From the NCBI GenBank assembly GCA_038229875.1, contig JBBROA010000080.1, positions 1-19,738 on the forward strand: a DNA stretch of 19,738 nt, in the 5' to 3' direction. A model generated the notes under the pieces. It was not told the origin of the DNA. It worked only from the letters and a program-made list of their open reading frames with translations, and made no database searches. The stretch comes from JALYUA01 sp038229875. Lineage in GTDB: Bacteria; Acidobacteriota; Thermoanaerobaculia; UBA5066; Gp7-AA6. Below are positions 5,079 through 12,319 of this stretch, piece by piece; position 1 is the stretch's first letter; every line of letters starts with the position of its first letter. Made by a program: the position numbers and the translations under genes.

Positions 5079-7589
5079 TTGACCGTCGTTCTCGCGGAGC
5101 TCGACCAGAACATCGTCACCGCGACGTCCGGCCGCGACGCGCTCCGAGCGGTGCTGACGAGCGAATTCGCTGTGGTCCTGCTCGACGTCCACATGCCCGG
5201 CATGGACGGTTTCGAGACCGCCGCGCTCATCCGGCAGCGTCGCAGCTCGGAGCACACGCCGATCATCTTCATCACGTCCCACGACGAGACGCTCGCCTCC
5301 CGCGGGTACTCCCTCGGCGTGGTCGATTACATCCTCGCCCCCGTCGAGCCGGAAGTCCTGAAGACGAAGGTGATGGTCTTCGTCGAGCTCTTCCGCAAGA
5401 CCGCTCAGATCCGGGAGCAGGCGAGAGCGCTCGAGCACAAGGCGAGGCAGCTCCAGCGGCTGACGGAAGCGTCTCTGGCGATCAACTCGGCGCTCTCCCC
5501 GGACGAAATGCTCCAGGTCGTCAGTGACATGGCCCGCCAGATCGTCGGCGCGCATCAGGCTGTCGCCGTCGCCGCGGTCGACCAGAAGTGGCTCCAGCCG
5601 AGCATCGCGCTGTCTCTTTCGCGCCGGTACGCGGCCGACGGCGAGCGCGCCGTCCTTCGCGATCGGACCGCGCTGCTCTCGTTCCTTTCCCAGGTGCGGC
5701 GGACGGTTCGAGTGGCCCGTGGTTCGGACGAGGAGGCGCTTCCGTGGCGCGCGTTGCTGACGAGCGACCGTCCGTCGAGGCTCGGCTGGCTCGCCGCTCC
5801 GATGTCCGGGCGCGACGGTCGGCCTCTCGGACTCATCCACCTTCTCGAAAAGCGCGAAGGCGACTTCACGGAGGAGGACGACGCGATCCTGACCCAGCTC
5901 GCGCAGATGAGCTCGATCGCGATCGAGAATACGGTCAACGCCGAGGCGCGGGAAGCGAACCGCATCAAGGACGAGTTCCTGACCACCCTTTCACACGAGC
6001 TGCGCACGCCGCTTTCCGCGATCCTCGGCTGGACGCGAACCCTTCGGACCGGCGGGGCCGCGCCCGAAAAGATCGCCCACGGGCTCGAGGTCATCGAACG
6101 CAACGTATGCGCGCAGACGAAGCTGATCGACGACCTCCTGGACGTCTCCCGCATCATCACAGGCAAGCTCCGCTTGATTGTGCGCCCCGCCGCGCTAGGC
6201 CCGATCGTCGAGGCCGCGCTCGAGGCGATGCGGCCCGCGGCCGAGGGGAAGAACATCCAGATCACGGTGGAGCACCGGCTCGCGCCGGGCGAAGACATCG
6301 TGGTCGGCGATCCAGACCGCCTCCAGCAGGTGGTGTGGAACCTTGTTTCGAACGCGATCAAGTTCACGCCGGCCGGCGGACGCGTGTCGGTCGAGCTCAT
6401 GAGCCGAGACGGAGAGTTCGAGATCCGGGTCTCGGACACCGGCCGCGGCATCTCTCCCGAGTTTCTTCCCCGCGTCTTCGAGCGATTCCGCCAGGCGGAC
6501 AGCTCAACGACCCGCTCGCACGGAGGCCTCGGGATCGGCCTGGCCATCGCGCGCCATCTCCTGGAGCTTCATGGCGGCACGATCTCCGCGCACAGCGACG
6601 GTGAGGACACGGGCTCGCTGTTCCGAGTCGTGCTGCCACGAGTGGCCCTCGGGTTTCACAACGCGGAAGAACGCCCGCTCGACGAGACCCCGGCGGTGGC
6701 GCTCTCCCCGGAAGAAGCGGGCGACGTCCGTGGCCTGAAGATCCTCGCGGTCGAAGACGAAGCGGACGGACGCGAGCTCCTCCTCGAGCTCCTCGGCGCA
6801 GCGGGGGCAGAGGTGAACATCGCCGACTCCGTCCGCTCAGCTCTCGAGATCTTCGGAAAGTCCCGACCCGACGTGATCGTCAGCGACATCGGAATGCCCG
6901 GGGAGGACGGTTACGCGCTGCTGCGCGCGATTCGTGCCCTGAGTCCCGAAGCCGGCGGCACCGTTCCCGCGCTCGCGGTGACGGCGTATGCGCGGGAGGA
7001 AGACCGTCTGCGCGCCCTCGGCTCGGGATTTCAGGCGCACGTCGCCAAGCCGATCGACCCCGAAGAGCTCATCCGCGCCATCGCGCGCGTGGTCGCCGCC
7101 GCGTCCGCCAAAAGGGCCCGTCCGGACCCTGGCGAGAACGCGGACACTCCTCGGCCGGCCAACGATGTGGGCAGCGGAGCGCTCATGCGCGTTCTCGTCG
7201 TCGAGGACGATCTGGACTCCCGCGAAGGGCTGAAGAACCTGCTGGAGATCTGGGGGCACGCGGTCGACGTGGCCGGGAACGGCAAGGACGGCATCGAGCA
7301 GGCGATACTCCATCGGCCGCGCGTCGCGCTGATCGACATCGGGCTCCCCGAGCTAGACGGTTACCAGGTCGCATCGCGGATCCGGGAGGCGCTCGGAAGC
7401 ACGGACATCTTCCTGGTCGCGATCACCGGCTACGCGGATGCCCGCGAGCGCGCGCACGCCCTGGAGAACGGATTCGACGCGCACGTCGCAAAGCCGATCG
7501 ATTTCTCGAAGCTCTCCTCGATTCTGGAGGCGAAGAAGGTGGAGAGCTCTCAGGTGCGCGTAGAACCGTCGCCTTCGCTCACTCCGTGA
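5079..7589 (+). CDS. Hybrid histidine kinase REC-GAF-HisKA-HATPase-REC-REC
   Basis: The product is 836 residues from the first canonical in-frame start (TTG 5079). REC1 has phosphoacceptor D36 (LLDVHMPGMDG). After a helical linker comes a GAF-like domain, about 120-285 (LGWLAAPMSGRDGRPLGLIH; AQMSSIAIEN). HisKA carries H306 in TLSHELRTPLSAILGW. HATPase has the N box with N425 (WNLVSNAIKF), the G1 box SDTGRGIS and GLGIG at 483-487. REC2 (D603, SDIGMPGEDGY) and REC3 (D753, IDIGLPELDGY) close the protein; no output domain is present. It is cytosolic, with no membrane segment. REC1 plainly begins further upstream: the same frame from 5034 reads VNILAVDDSPDKLLA, supplying the missing beta-1 strand and acidic pair. 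The frame is open from 4863 without ATG, GTG or TTG, so translation may start at CTG (5001 or 5016), or the native start is mutated. Confidence 0.92.
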   Translation: MTVVLAELDQNIVTATSGRDALRAVLTSEFAVVLLDVHMPGMDGFETAALIRQRRSSEHTPIIFITSHDETLASRGYSLGVVDYILAPVEPEVLKTKVMVFVELFRKTAQIREQARALEHKARQLQRLTEASLAINSALSPDEMLQVVSDMARQIVGAHQAVAVAAVDQKWLQPSIALSLSRRYAADGERAVLRDRTALLSFLSQVRRTVRVARGSDEEALPWRALLTSDRPSRLGWLAAPMSGRDGRPLGLIHLLEKREGDFTEEDDAILTQLAQMSSIAIENTVNAEAREANRIKDEFLTTLSHELRTPLSAILGWTRTLRTGGAAPEKIAHGLEVIERNVCAQTKLIDDLLDVSRIITGKLRLIVRPAALGPIVEAALEAMRPAAEGKNIQITVEHRLAPGEDIVVGDPDRLQQVVWNLVSNAIKFTPAGGRVSVELMSRDGEFEIRVSDTGRGISPEFLPRVFERFRQADSSTTRSHGGLGIGLAIARHLLELHGGTISAHSDGEDTGSLFRVVLPRVALGFHNAEERPLDETPAVALSPEEAGDVRGLKILAVEDEADGRELLLELLGAAGAEVNIADSVRSALEIFGKSRPDVIVSDIGMPGEDGYALLRAIRALSPEAGGTVPALAVTAYAREEDRLRALGSGFQAHVAKPIDPEELIRAIARVVAAASAKRARPDPGENADTPRPANDVGSGALMRVLVVEDDLDSREGLKNLLEIWGHAVDVAGNGKDGIEQAILHRPRVALIDIGLPELDGYQVASRIREALGSTDIFLVAITGYADARERAHALENGFDAHVAKPIDFSKLSSILEAKKVESSQVRVEPSPSLTP

Positions 7590-7591
7590 CC

Positions 7592-7618
7592 TGCCTTCGC
7601 CGGGCGCCGGCGAAGGCA
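7592..7618 (+). terminator. Stem-loop after the hybrid kinase, possible terminator
   Basis: TGCCTTCGCCGG (7592-7603) and CCGGCGAAGGCA (7607-7618) are perfect 12-bp arms around a 3-nt loop, 2 bp after the kinase stop. No T-run follows, so it is either an RNA-end-protecting hairpin or a weak terminator. Confidence 0.5.
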
Positions 7619-7775
7619 TCGTCGAGCGGCTCGCCTGAAGGCTCGACCACTCGCCTGGTCACTCCGTTCGCTTCGGCTCCCGCTTGGCCACCATCGAGGT
7701 GATCGAAACGGTCCCCGCGAAGCCCAGAGGGGAGAAGTTTTCAGGCCTGGGGCCGTCTCGCTCCCGTTGTAGGCC

Positions 7776-7817
7776 GATTCCCGGCTCCCGATTCCTCATT
7801 CCCGATTCCCGATTCCC
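7776..7817. repeat. Heptad tandem repeat array 1 (GATTCCC type)
   Basis: Six consecutive 7-bp units with no spacing: GATTCCC, GGCTCCC, GATTCCT, CATTCCC, GATTCCC, GATTCCC. The array starts 187 bp after the kinase stop and ends 12 bp before the amidase stop codon, so it lies between convergent genes. Confidence 0.85.
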
Positions 7818-7828
7818 GCAAGTCGGCT

Positions 7829-9493
7829 TCAGGCCAGTTCGGCCGTCGCCAGGAACCTCGGGGGCTTGCGGTGTTGCGTGGCCTGTTCGTAGGCGAAGGC
7901 GATGCGGATCAGGAAGGCGTCGCTCCAGGCGCGGCCGAAAAATGAGATCCCGACCGGAAGGCCCCGGGCGAAGCCCGCCGGGACCGTGACGTGCGGGTAG
8001 CCCGCCACCGCGGGGAAGGTCGAGCAGCCGCCCACGCCGTAGTCGCCGTTGATGAGGTCGATCAGCGACGCCGGGCCGCTCGTCGGCGCGACGAGCGCAT
8101 CGACGCGGTGCTTGTCCATCGTCCGATCGATCCCTTCCCGCCGCGTCAGGCGAAGGTCTTTCTCGAGGGCGTCCCGATACCCCTTCTCGGTGAGCGGGCC
8201 CTTCTTCTCGGCCTGAAGAAATATCTCCTGGCCGAAGAAGGGCATTTCCCGATCCCGATTCTTCTCGTTGAAGGCAATCAGATCGGCGAGCGTCCTCGGA
8301 CGTCCTCCGGCCGACGGCAGCCCGGACAGGTACGCGTTCAAATCGGACTTGAACTCGTAGAGCAGAACCTCGAACTCGGACTTGTCGACGTCCGCGACCG
8401 TGTCGATGTCGGCAGGGTCCACAAGCACCGCCCCGAGCCGCTTCAGATCGCCGAGCGCCGCCTCGACAAGCCGATCGGCCGACGCGCTCTGGCCGAAGAG
8501 CCCCTTGCGCGGGACGCCCAGGCGGACCCCCTGCAGCCCGGCCGCGCCCATGGAGCGCGAAAAATCAGGCAGCGCGTGGGTCGCGGCGTCGGCGGTCGTT
8601 TTGTCCGCGGGGTCGGAGCCCGACATCGCGCGCAGCAGGATCGCGGCGTCCGTCACCGTTCGCGCCATCGGACCGGCGGTGTCCTGGCTGTGCGCGATCG
8701 GAATGATTCCGGCGCGGCTGACCATGCCGAGGGTCGGCTTGATTCCGACGAGCCCGCAGTTGTTGGACGGTGAGACGACGGAGCCGTCCGTTTCAGACCC
8801 GACCGCGGCGGCGCAGAGGTTCGCGGCGGCGGCGGCTCCGGACCCGGAGCTCGAGCCCGAGGGATTGCGGTCGAGAGCGTAGGGGTTCCGGCATTGCCCG
8901 CCTCGGCCGCTCCACCCGCTCAACGCGTGGGTCGAACGGAAATTCGCCCACTCGGAGAGGTTCGTCTTGCCGAGAAGCACGGCTCCCGCTTCCCGCAGGC
9001 GCCGGGCCACGGCGGAGTCGGCAGACGGAATGGATCCTTCGAGTGCGAGAGAGCCCGCGGTCGTTGTCATGCGGTCCGCCGTCCCGATGTTGTCCTTGAT
9101 CAGGATGGGAATGCCGTGGAGCGGGCCGCGGACCGGGCCGTTCCTCCGCTCCGCGTCGAGCGCTTCGGCGATGGCAAGCGCATCCGGATTCGGTTCGATG
9201 ACGGAGCGGAGGGACGGTCCGCGGCGGTCGAGCGCTTCGATTCGGGCGGCGTATTTCTCGACGAGGGACCGGGAGGTTTCCGCGCCGGACGCCAGACGCT
9301 TCTGGAGGTCCGCAAACGTGGCCTCCTGCAGATCGAAGGCGTCGGCCTTCCACGCGGGAGCGGCGCCCGGCGGCGCCGCCGGCTTCGTGCCCGGAACCCT
9401 GCCCTCGAGAGACGCGGAAGCCGCCGCGACGGCGCCGGCCGCACCATACCGAAAGAGCGTCCTGCGGTTGATCAGCGGCTTTCTTCGGCTCAT
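7829..9493 (-). CDS. Secreted amidase (amidase signature family), Tat signal
   Basis: A 554-residue amidase-signature enzyme hydrolysing a C-N amide bond. The Ser-cisSer-Lys triad can be placed: Lys133 in GIPILIKDNIG, the cis-Ser in NPSGSSSGSG (about 214-216), and nucleophile Ser238 in GSETDGSVVSPSNNCGLVG. The GSETDGS variant is shared with peptide amidases and related secreted members. Residues 1-30 contain RR followed by a hydrophobic Ala-rich stretch (RRTLFRYGAAGAVAAASASL), a Tat-type signal, so the folded enzyme is probably exported. The start at 9493 has GGGAGA upstream and gives the signal peptide; an earlier in-frame start falls inside a repeat array. Gene is bracketed by heptad arrays on both sides. 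The natural substrate (peptide amide, aryl amide or other) is not deducible. Confidence 0.92.
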   Translation of the reverse strand: MSRRKPLINRRTLFRYGAAGAVAAASASLEGRVPGTKPAAPPGAAPAWKADAFDLQEATFADLQKRLASGAETSRSLVEKYAARIEALDRRGPSLRSVIEPNPDALAIAEALDAERRNGPVRGPLHGIPILIKDNIGTADRMTTTAGSLALEGSIPSADSAVARRLREAGAVLLGKTNLSEWANFRSTHALSGWSGRGGQCRNPYALDRNPSGSSSGSGAAAAANLCAAAVGSETDGSVVSPSNNCGLVGIKPTLGMVSRAGIIPIAHSQDTAGPMARTVTDAAILLRAMSGSDPADKTTADAATHALPDFSRSMGAAGLQGVRLGVPRKGLFGQSASADRLVEAALGDLKRLGAVLVDPADIDTVADVDKSEFEVLLYEFKSDLNAYLSGLPSAGGRPRTLADLIAFNEKNRDREMPFFGQEIFLQAEKKGPLTEKGYRDALEKDLRLTRREGIDRTMDKHRVDALVAPTSGPASLIDLINGDYGVGGCSTFPAVAGYPHVTVPAGFARGLPVGISFFGRAWSDAFLIRIAFAYEQATQHRKPPRFLATAELA

Positions 9494-9513
9494 GCGTTCT
9501 CCCTGGTGTTGGA

Positions 9514-9606
9514 GGTTGAGGGCTGAAGGCTGAAGGCTGAGACTCGAGAGTTGAGATCTATGGGTCATCGTTCATCGTTCAGCGTTCATCGTTCCGCGTT
9601 CAGACG
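9514..9606. repeat. Heptad tandem repeat arrays 2 and 3 (GGCTGAA and TCATCGT types)
   Basis: Two 7-bp-period arrays almost touch. 9514-9555 reads GGTTGAG, GGCTGAA, GGCTGAA, GGCTGAG, ACTCGAG, AGTTGAG. 9565-9606 reads TCATCGT, TCATCGT, TCAGCGT, TCATCGT, TCCGCGT, TCAGACG. They lie 20 bp upstream of the amidase start, so the amidase leader RNA may contain them. On the minus strand the second array reads as GAACGAT/GAACGCT units, close to the GAACGGC units at 10344. Confidence 0.85.
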
Positions 9607-9665
9607 GGAACCGGAAAGATGTCAGAGTTTAAGGTCCGCGCGTTGTCCCGCAGGTCTGCCGAGTC

Positions 9666-9728
9666 CTGGCGCCTGCTGGCGCCTCGCCTCATGCCTCGCG
9701 CCTCACGCCCAAACTCTCAACCCTTACC
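9666..9728. repeat. Heptad tandem repeat array 4 (CCTCRYG type)
   Basis: Units in 7-bp register: CTGGCGC, CTGCTGG, CGCCTCG, CCTCATG, CCTCGCG, CCTCACG, CCCAAAC, TCTCAAC, CCTTACC. The middle four are clear copies, the outer ones are degenerate. The array ends 31 bp before the start of the secreted protein gene at 9760. Confidence 0.65.
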
Positions 9729-9759
9729 TCTTCCCCCGATCCCCTGATAGCGTTCCTCC

Positions 9760-10275
9760 ATGAGTTTCCTCCGACGCCGGCCGATCGCCGCACTCGTCGC
9801 CTCGATCGCTGTTTCTTCGCTCGCGTTCGCGGAGGGAGAGCCCTCACGGGATCTCGCCCGGCAGCTTCAGGGGTGGTACGAGGCCGTCGCCGGGCCGGGC
9901 AATCAGCTAAAGATCCTCATCCAGCCCGCGGGCGCGGGAAGCGGCTTCTCCTACAACTTCGATGTGACGATCCAGGGACGTTACGAAAAACGCAACATCA
10001 ACATCCAGGGAACCCTCCACATCGAGCGGGAAGGCGAAGGGGTGCGCTTCCGGTGGGAATCCCGAAAGGGCGGCTGCGACATTCCTCTGCGACGCGCGGG
10101 AGATGGATTCGAGGGCGAGACTCTCGCCGGCGCGTGCCTGACCGCATTCCAGAATCCCGTTCCCGGTCAATGGAAATTCGAGATCGAGTCGGGAGGGATG
10201 ATCCGGATCCGAAGCGTCGAGACCGGCGAAACCCTTCGCTTCCGGAAGACCGCCGCGCCTTCAAAGCGTTCCTAG
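9760..10275 (+). CDS. Small secreted protein of unknown function
   Basis: 171 residues. A clear Sec signal peptide (RRRPIAALVASIAVSSLAFA, cleavage after about residue 24) is followed by a soluble domain rich in beta-strand patterns (LKILIQPAGAGSGFSYNFDV, GTLHIEREGEGVRFRWES, IRIRSVETGETLRFRK). Two cysteines (GGCDIPL and GACLTAF) could form a disulfide outside the cytoplasm. The layout suggests a small periplasmic beta-barrel or beta-sandwich, but I recognise no named family. Its own promoter region is filled by heptad repeats. It is divergent from the amidase and convergent with the methyltransferase. Confidence 0.75.
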   Translation: MSFLRRRPIAALVASIAVSSLAFAEGEPSRDLARQLQGWYEAVAGPGNQLKILIQPAGAGSGFSYNFDVTIQGRYEKRNINIQGTLHIEREGEGVRFRWESRKGGCDIPLRRAGDGFEGETLAGACLTAFQNPVPGQWKFEIESGGMIRIRSVETGETLRFRKTAAPSKRS

Positions 10276-10343
10276 AAAAAGGAAGAAGCGCCGGGGGCTC
10301 AGCGAGGTGTTGGCCGCCGCGACTGCCGATACGGCTTGATTCA

Positions 10344-10371
10344 CGGCGAACGGCGAACGGCGAACGGCGCC
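10344..10371. repeat. Heptad tandem repeat array 5 (CGGCGAA type)
   Basis: CGGCGAA three times, then CGGCGCC, in the gap between the convergent secreted-protein and methyltransferase genes. Read from another phase it is GAACGGC, resembling the reverse complement of array 3. Confidence 0.8.
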
Positions 10372-10388
10372 GAGAATTGGACCCGGCA

Positions 10389-11189
10389 TCAGCCGCTGCC
10401 GACGCCTTTTCTCCGCTGCCGTTCTCTGCTCCGCGCTACCACCACGAGGCGCTTCGAATTTCGCGTGAAAGGTGTCCCGTCGAAATCTCCCCACCGCTTC
10501 TCGATCGTGAGCCCGCTCGCGGTGAAGAGTTTCGAGATCGCGGCCGGATCCCAGGCGCGCGCGACCATCGCGGCCTCCAGGGTCGCGTCGGGCTTCCCCC
10601 CCCGCCGATCGCGGTACCGGTACCGTGCGTGCCAGAGGTCTTTCACACCCACGGGGAACCAGGCTTCGTCGATGGTCAGAACACCCCCCGGATGGCGGAC
10701 GCGCCGCGAAGGAATCTCGAAGTCGCCGCGCCGGCGGTAGAGACCCTCGAGCACGAATCGCCCTCCCGGAGAAAGCTGCGCCGCCACGGCGCGGAGGGCT
10801 CGCCCACGGTCGGCGAGGCTCGTCAGGTGCGAGAAAGGGTCCCCGGGCGCGAGGATCAGGTCGAAGACTCCTCCGAACACAGGCTGGCGCATGTCGGCGC
10901 CCAGGAAGTGGGCCCGCGATGATCCCCGCCGGCGGGACGCTTCCGACAACATCTCGAGAGACACGTCGAGCCCTACCGCGGGAGCGTGCCGCGACAGCGC
11001 GGACGTGATGCGGCCGAGGCCCGCGCCAATCTCGAGAATCCGCGCGGGCTTCCACTCCCGCGCAAGCCCCGTCCAGAAGGAGAGATGAGCGTGGACGACG
11101 GACTCCTTCTCGTAGAACGGAAGGATGCGTCGGTAGTACTCGCGCGCGCTGTCGATCTCGGCTCCGGCGACCGCGCGCTTTCCTGACAT
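10389..11189 (-). CDS. Class I SAM-dependent methyltransferase
   Basis: A 266-residue cytosolic methyltransferase. Motif I (glycine loop binding SAM) is ARILEIGAGLGRITSALS at residues 49-66. The acidic residue after beta-2 is in VGLDVSLEML, motif post-II in ADMRQPV, motif IV in FDLILAPGDPFSHL, and motif VI in LSPGGRFVLEGLY. The order is that of the Rossmann-like class I fold. The C-terminal part (TIDEAWFPVGVKDLWHARYR) resembles small-molecule methyltransferases, but the acceptor is unknown. The end is basic (RSRERQRRKGVGSG). The ribosome binding site is weak. No biosynthetic partner is nearby, so no pathway can be assigned. Confidence 0.88.
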   Translation of the reverse strand: MSGKRAVAGAEIDSAREYYRRILPFYEKESVVHAHLSFWTGLAREWKPARILEIGAGLGRITSALSRHAPAVGLDVSLEMLSEASRRRGSSRAHFLGADMRQPVFGGVFDLILAPGDPFSHLTSLADRGRALRAVAAQLSPGGRFVLEGLYRRRGDFEIPSRRVRHPGGVLTIDEAWFPVGVKDLWHARYRYRDRRGGKPDATLEAAMVARAWDPAAISKLFTASGLTIEKRWGDFDGTPFTRNSKRLVVVARSRERQRRKGVGSG

Positions 11190-11252
11190 CGGCGATTCCA
11201 GAACTGACGGCCGAAAGCGAGCCCGCCTCTTCGGGTCCCGACCTCCGCGCGT

Positions 11253-11567
11253 TCAGCCCCGGAGTGTCTCGCGGCGCGCGGGCTCCACCGAATCACGCCG
11301 GTCGGGGTCGCCGGAAGGCAGTGTCGGCCGCGTGTAGTCGAAAGAGGCGGGGCCGCCGGACCGCTCGAGCTCGTTGATCTTGGCCGCCGCGAGCGCCGGC
11401 GGGACTCCCATTTCCGCAACGAGATATGCCGAAAGGGCTTTCAACTCCGTCCAGCCCTTTTCGACGGCGCGGTAATTATGACTGCCGGGACGGCCGACGA
11501 AAACGCGGTAGATCGCGAGTCTCTTGCGATCGATCAGACGCGTCACGTGCTCGCGTTCGAAACTCAT
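11253..11567 (-). CDS. Conserved-looking 104-aa protein of unknown function
   Basis: 104 residues, hydrophilic, no signal peptide or membrane segment. Residues 1-70 look structured: MSFEREHVTRLIDRKRLAIY, then VFVGRPGSHNYRAVEKGWTE and LKALSAYLVAEMGVPPALAA suggest two or three amphipathic helices. The last 35 residues are Pro/Arg/Ser-rich and probably disordered. I recognise no family. AGGAGA stands 5 nt before the ATG, giving a confident start, but this site lies inside a palindrome (see 11573-11588). Codon choice matches the neighbours. Confidence 0.65.
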   Translation of the reverse strand: MSFEREHVTRLIDRKRLAIYRVFVGRPGSHNYRAVEKGWTELKALSAYLVAEMGVPPALAAAKINELERSGGPASFDYTRPTLPSGDPDRRDSVEPARRETLRG

Positions 11568-11572
11568 CGGCT

Positions 11573-11588
11573 CTCCTGCGCGCAGGAG
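11573..11588 (-). promoter_or_regulatory. Palindrome covering the Shine-Dalgarno site of the 104-aa gene
   Basis: CTCCTGCGCGCAGGAG is a perfect 16-bp palindrome. In the minus-strand RNA it can fold as a CUCCUG/CAGGAG stem with a CGCG loop, burying the AGGAG that precedes the ATG at 11567. This would hold translation down until the stem opens. Alternatively it is a protein-binding operator. Confidence 0.45.
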
Positions 11589-11683
11589 GCTATCCGCGGG
11601 ACGGGAGGGCGACTAGCCGCTACCGTACAGAGCGGAAGGCAGGCCTCCCAGGCGGGAGGGTTACGCGGGCGGACCGGAAAGAC

Positions 11684-11711
11684 AAAAAAAAGGCCGGCCC
11701 GCGGGCCGGCC
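11684..11711 (-). terminator. Intrinsic terminator of the Thr/Lys-rich secreted protein gene
   Basis: A perfect 20-bp palindrome, GGCCGGCCCG plus CGGGCCGGCC (11692-11711), is followed on the minus strand by eight T (11684-11691). It lies 21 bp after the stop at 11733. Strong rho-independent terminator. Confidence 0.92.
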
Positions 11712-11732
11712 CTTGGAAACAGCGATTCGGTC

Positions 11733-12005
11733 TTACCGGGAGGACGGCTTCGACTCGACCTTGGTCTGGGACTTGTCGGTGGTCTTGTGCCTGGAGTGCT
11801 TCCGGGTGTGCTTCTTCTTCGTGGTGGTCTTCACGCCGTTCATGTTCGAGTCGGTCTTCGTCTCGGTGCTGGACGTCTGCGTGCCGGTGACCGGATTCGT
11901 GGACGACTTCGTTTCGGTCTTCGCCTGGCCGGTCTGGGCGAAAACTCCGGCGGGGACGGCGACGATGATTCCGAGGGCGATCAGACGGGCGATCGATTTG
12001 TTCAT
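11733..12005 (-). CDS. Small secreted Thr/Lys/Ser-rich protein
   Basis: 90 residues. A Sec signal peptide (KSIARLIALGIIVAVPAGVF, cleaved after about AQT at 23-25) precedes a mature region built almost only of Thr, Lys, Ser, Asn and Gln (TETKSSTNPVTGTQTSSTET), then a His/Lys/Arg-rich basic segment (TTKKKHTRKHSRHKTTDK). Such composition predicts a disordered periplasmic or exported polycation that could bind DNA, lipopolysaccharide or anionic polymers (inference). AAGGAG sits 6 nt before the ATG. Own terminator downstream, so it is probably monocistronic. No family name recognised. Confidence 0.8.
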   Translation of the reverse strand: MNKSIARLIALGIIVAVPAGVFAQTGQAKTETKSSTNPVTGTQTSSTETKTDSNMNGVKTTTKKKHTRKHSRHKTTDKSQTKVESKPSSR

Positions 12006-12168
12006 GGTGCTCCTTCGAAGCGTGCGACATGCTCGCTTCTTCGGAAGTCAGGCTATACAGCGGTCCATGAACGCCCCGTGAACCGAAGCGGGAGGGACGG
12101 CTCCGATTCGGCGTTCGGCCCCCCGTGAGGCCAGCCGAAGCGACGACCGTCCCGTGGCGTCCGCGCGG

Positions 12169-12279
12169 CCGTGTTGACGTGTGCAGCAGGGCGGAGACGA
12201 GCAGTGCGGCGACGAGAAGGGCGAAGAGCGGAAAGCATCCGAAGCAGCCGCAGCCTTTCACGTTCGCCCCACAATGCAA
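12169..12279 (-). other. Candidate start of a small Cys-rich membrane protein
   Basis: The gap between 12006 and 12319 has no solid gene. On the minus strand a TTG at 12279 opens MHCGANVKGCGCFGCFPLFA, followed by a Leu/Ala/Val membrane segment (LLVAALLVSALLH). A CGCFGC cluster just before a membrane helix looks like real protein, but after about residue 35 the frame turns into Arg/Gly-rich nonsense and runs into the next gene without a stop. There is no ribosome binding site. It may be the remnant of a small membrane protein. Confidence 0.25.
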
Positions 12280-12319
12280 GGACGGGGCCCGCGCCGTCGG
12301 GACCCCGGACTTCGGCCGC

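Noticed and set aside
9514..9728. CRISPR array
   Set aside because: Units are 7 bp with no unique spacers; repeats of CRISPR arrays are 23-47 bp and regularly spaced.
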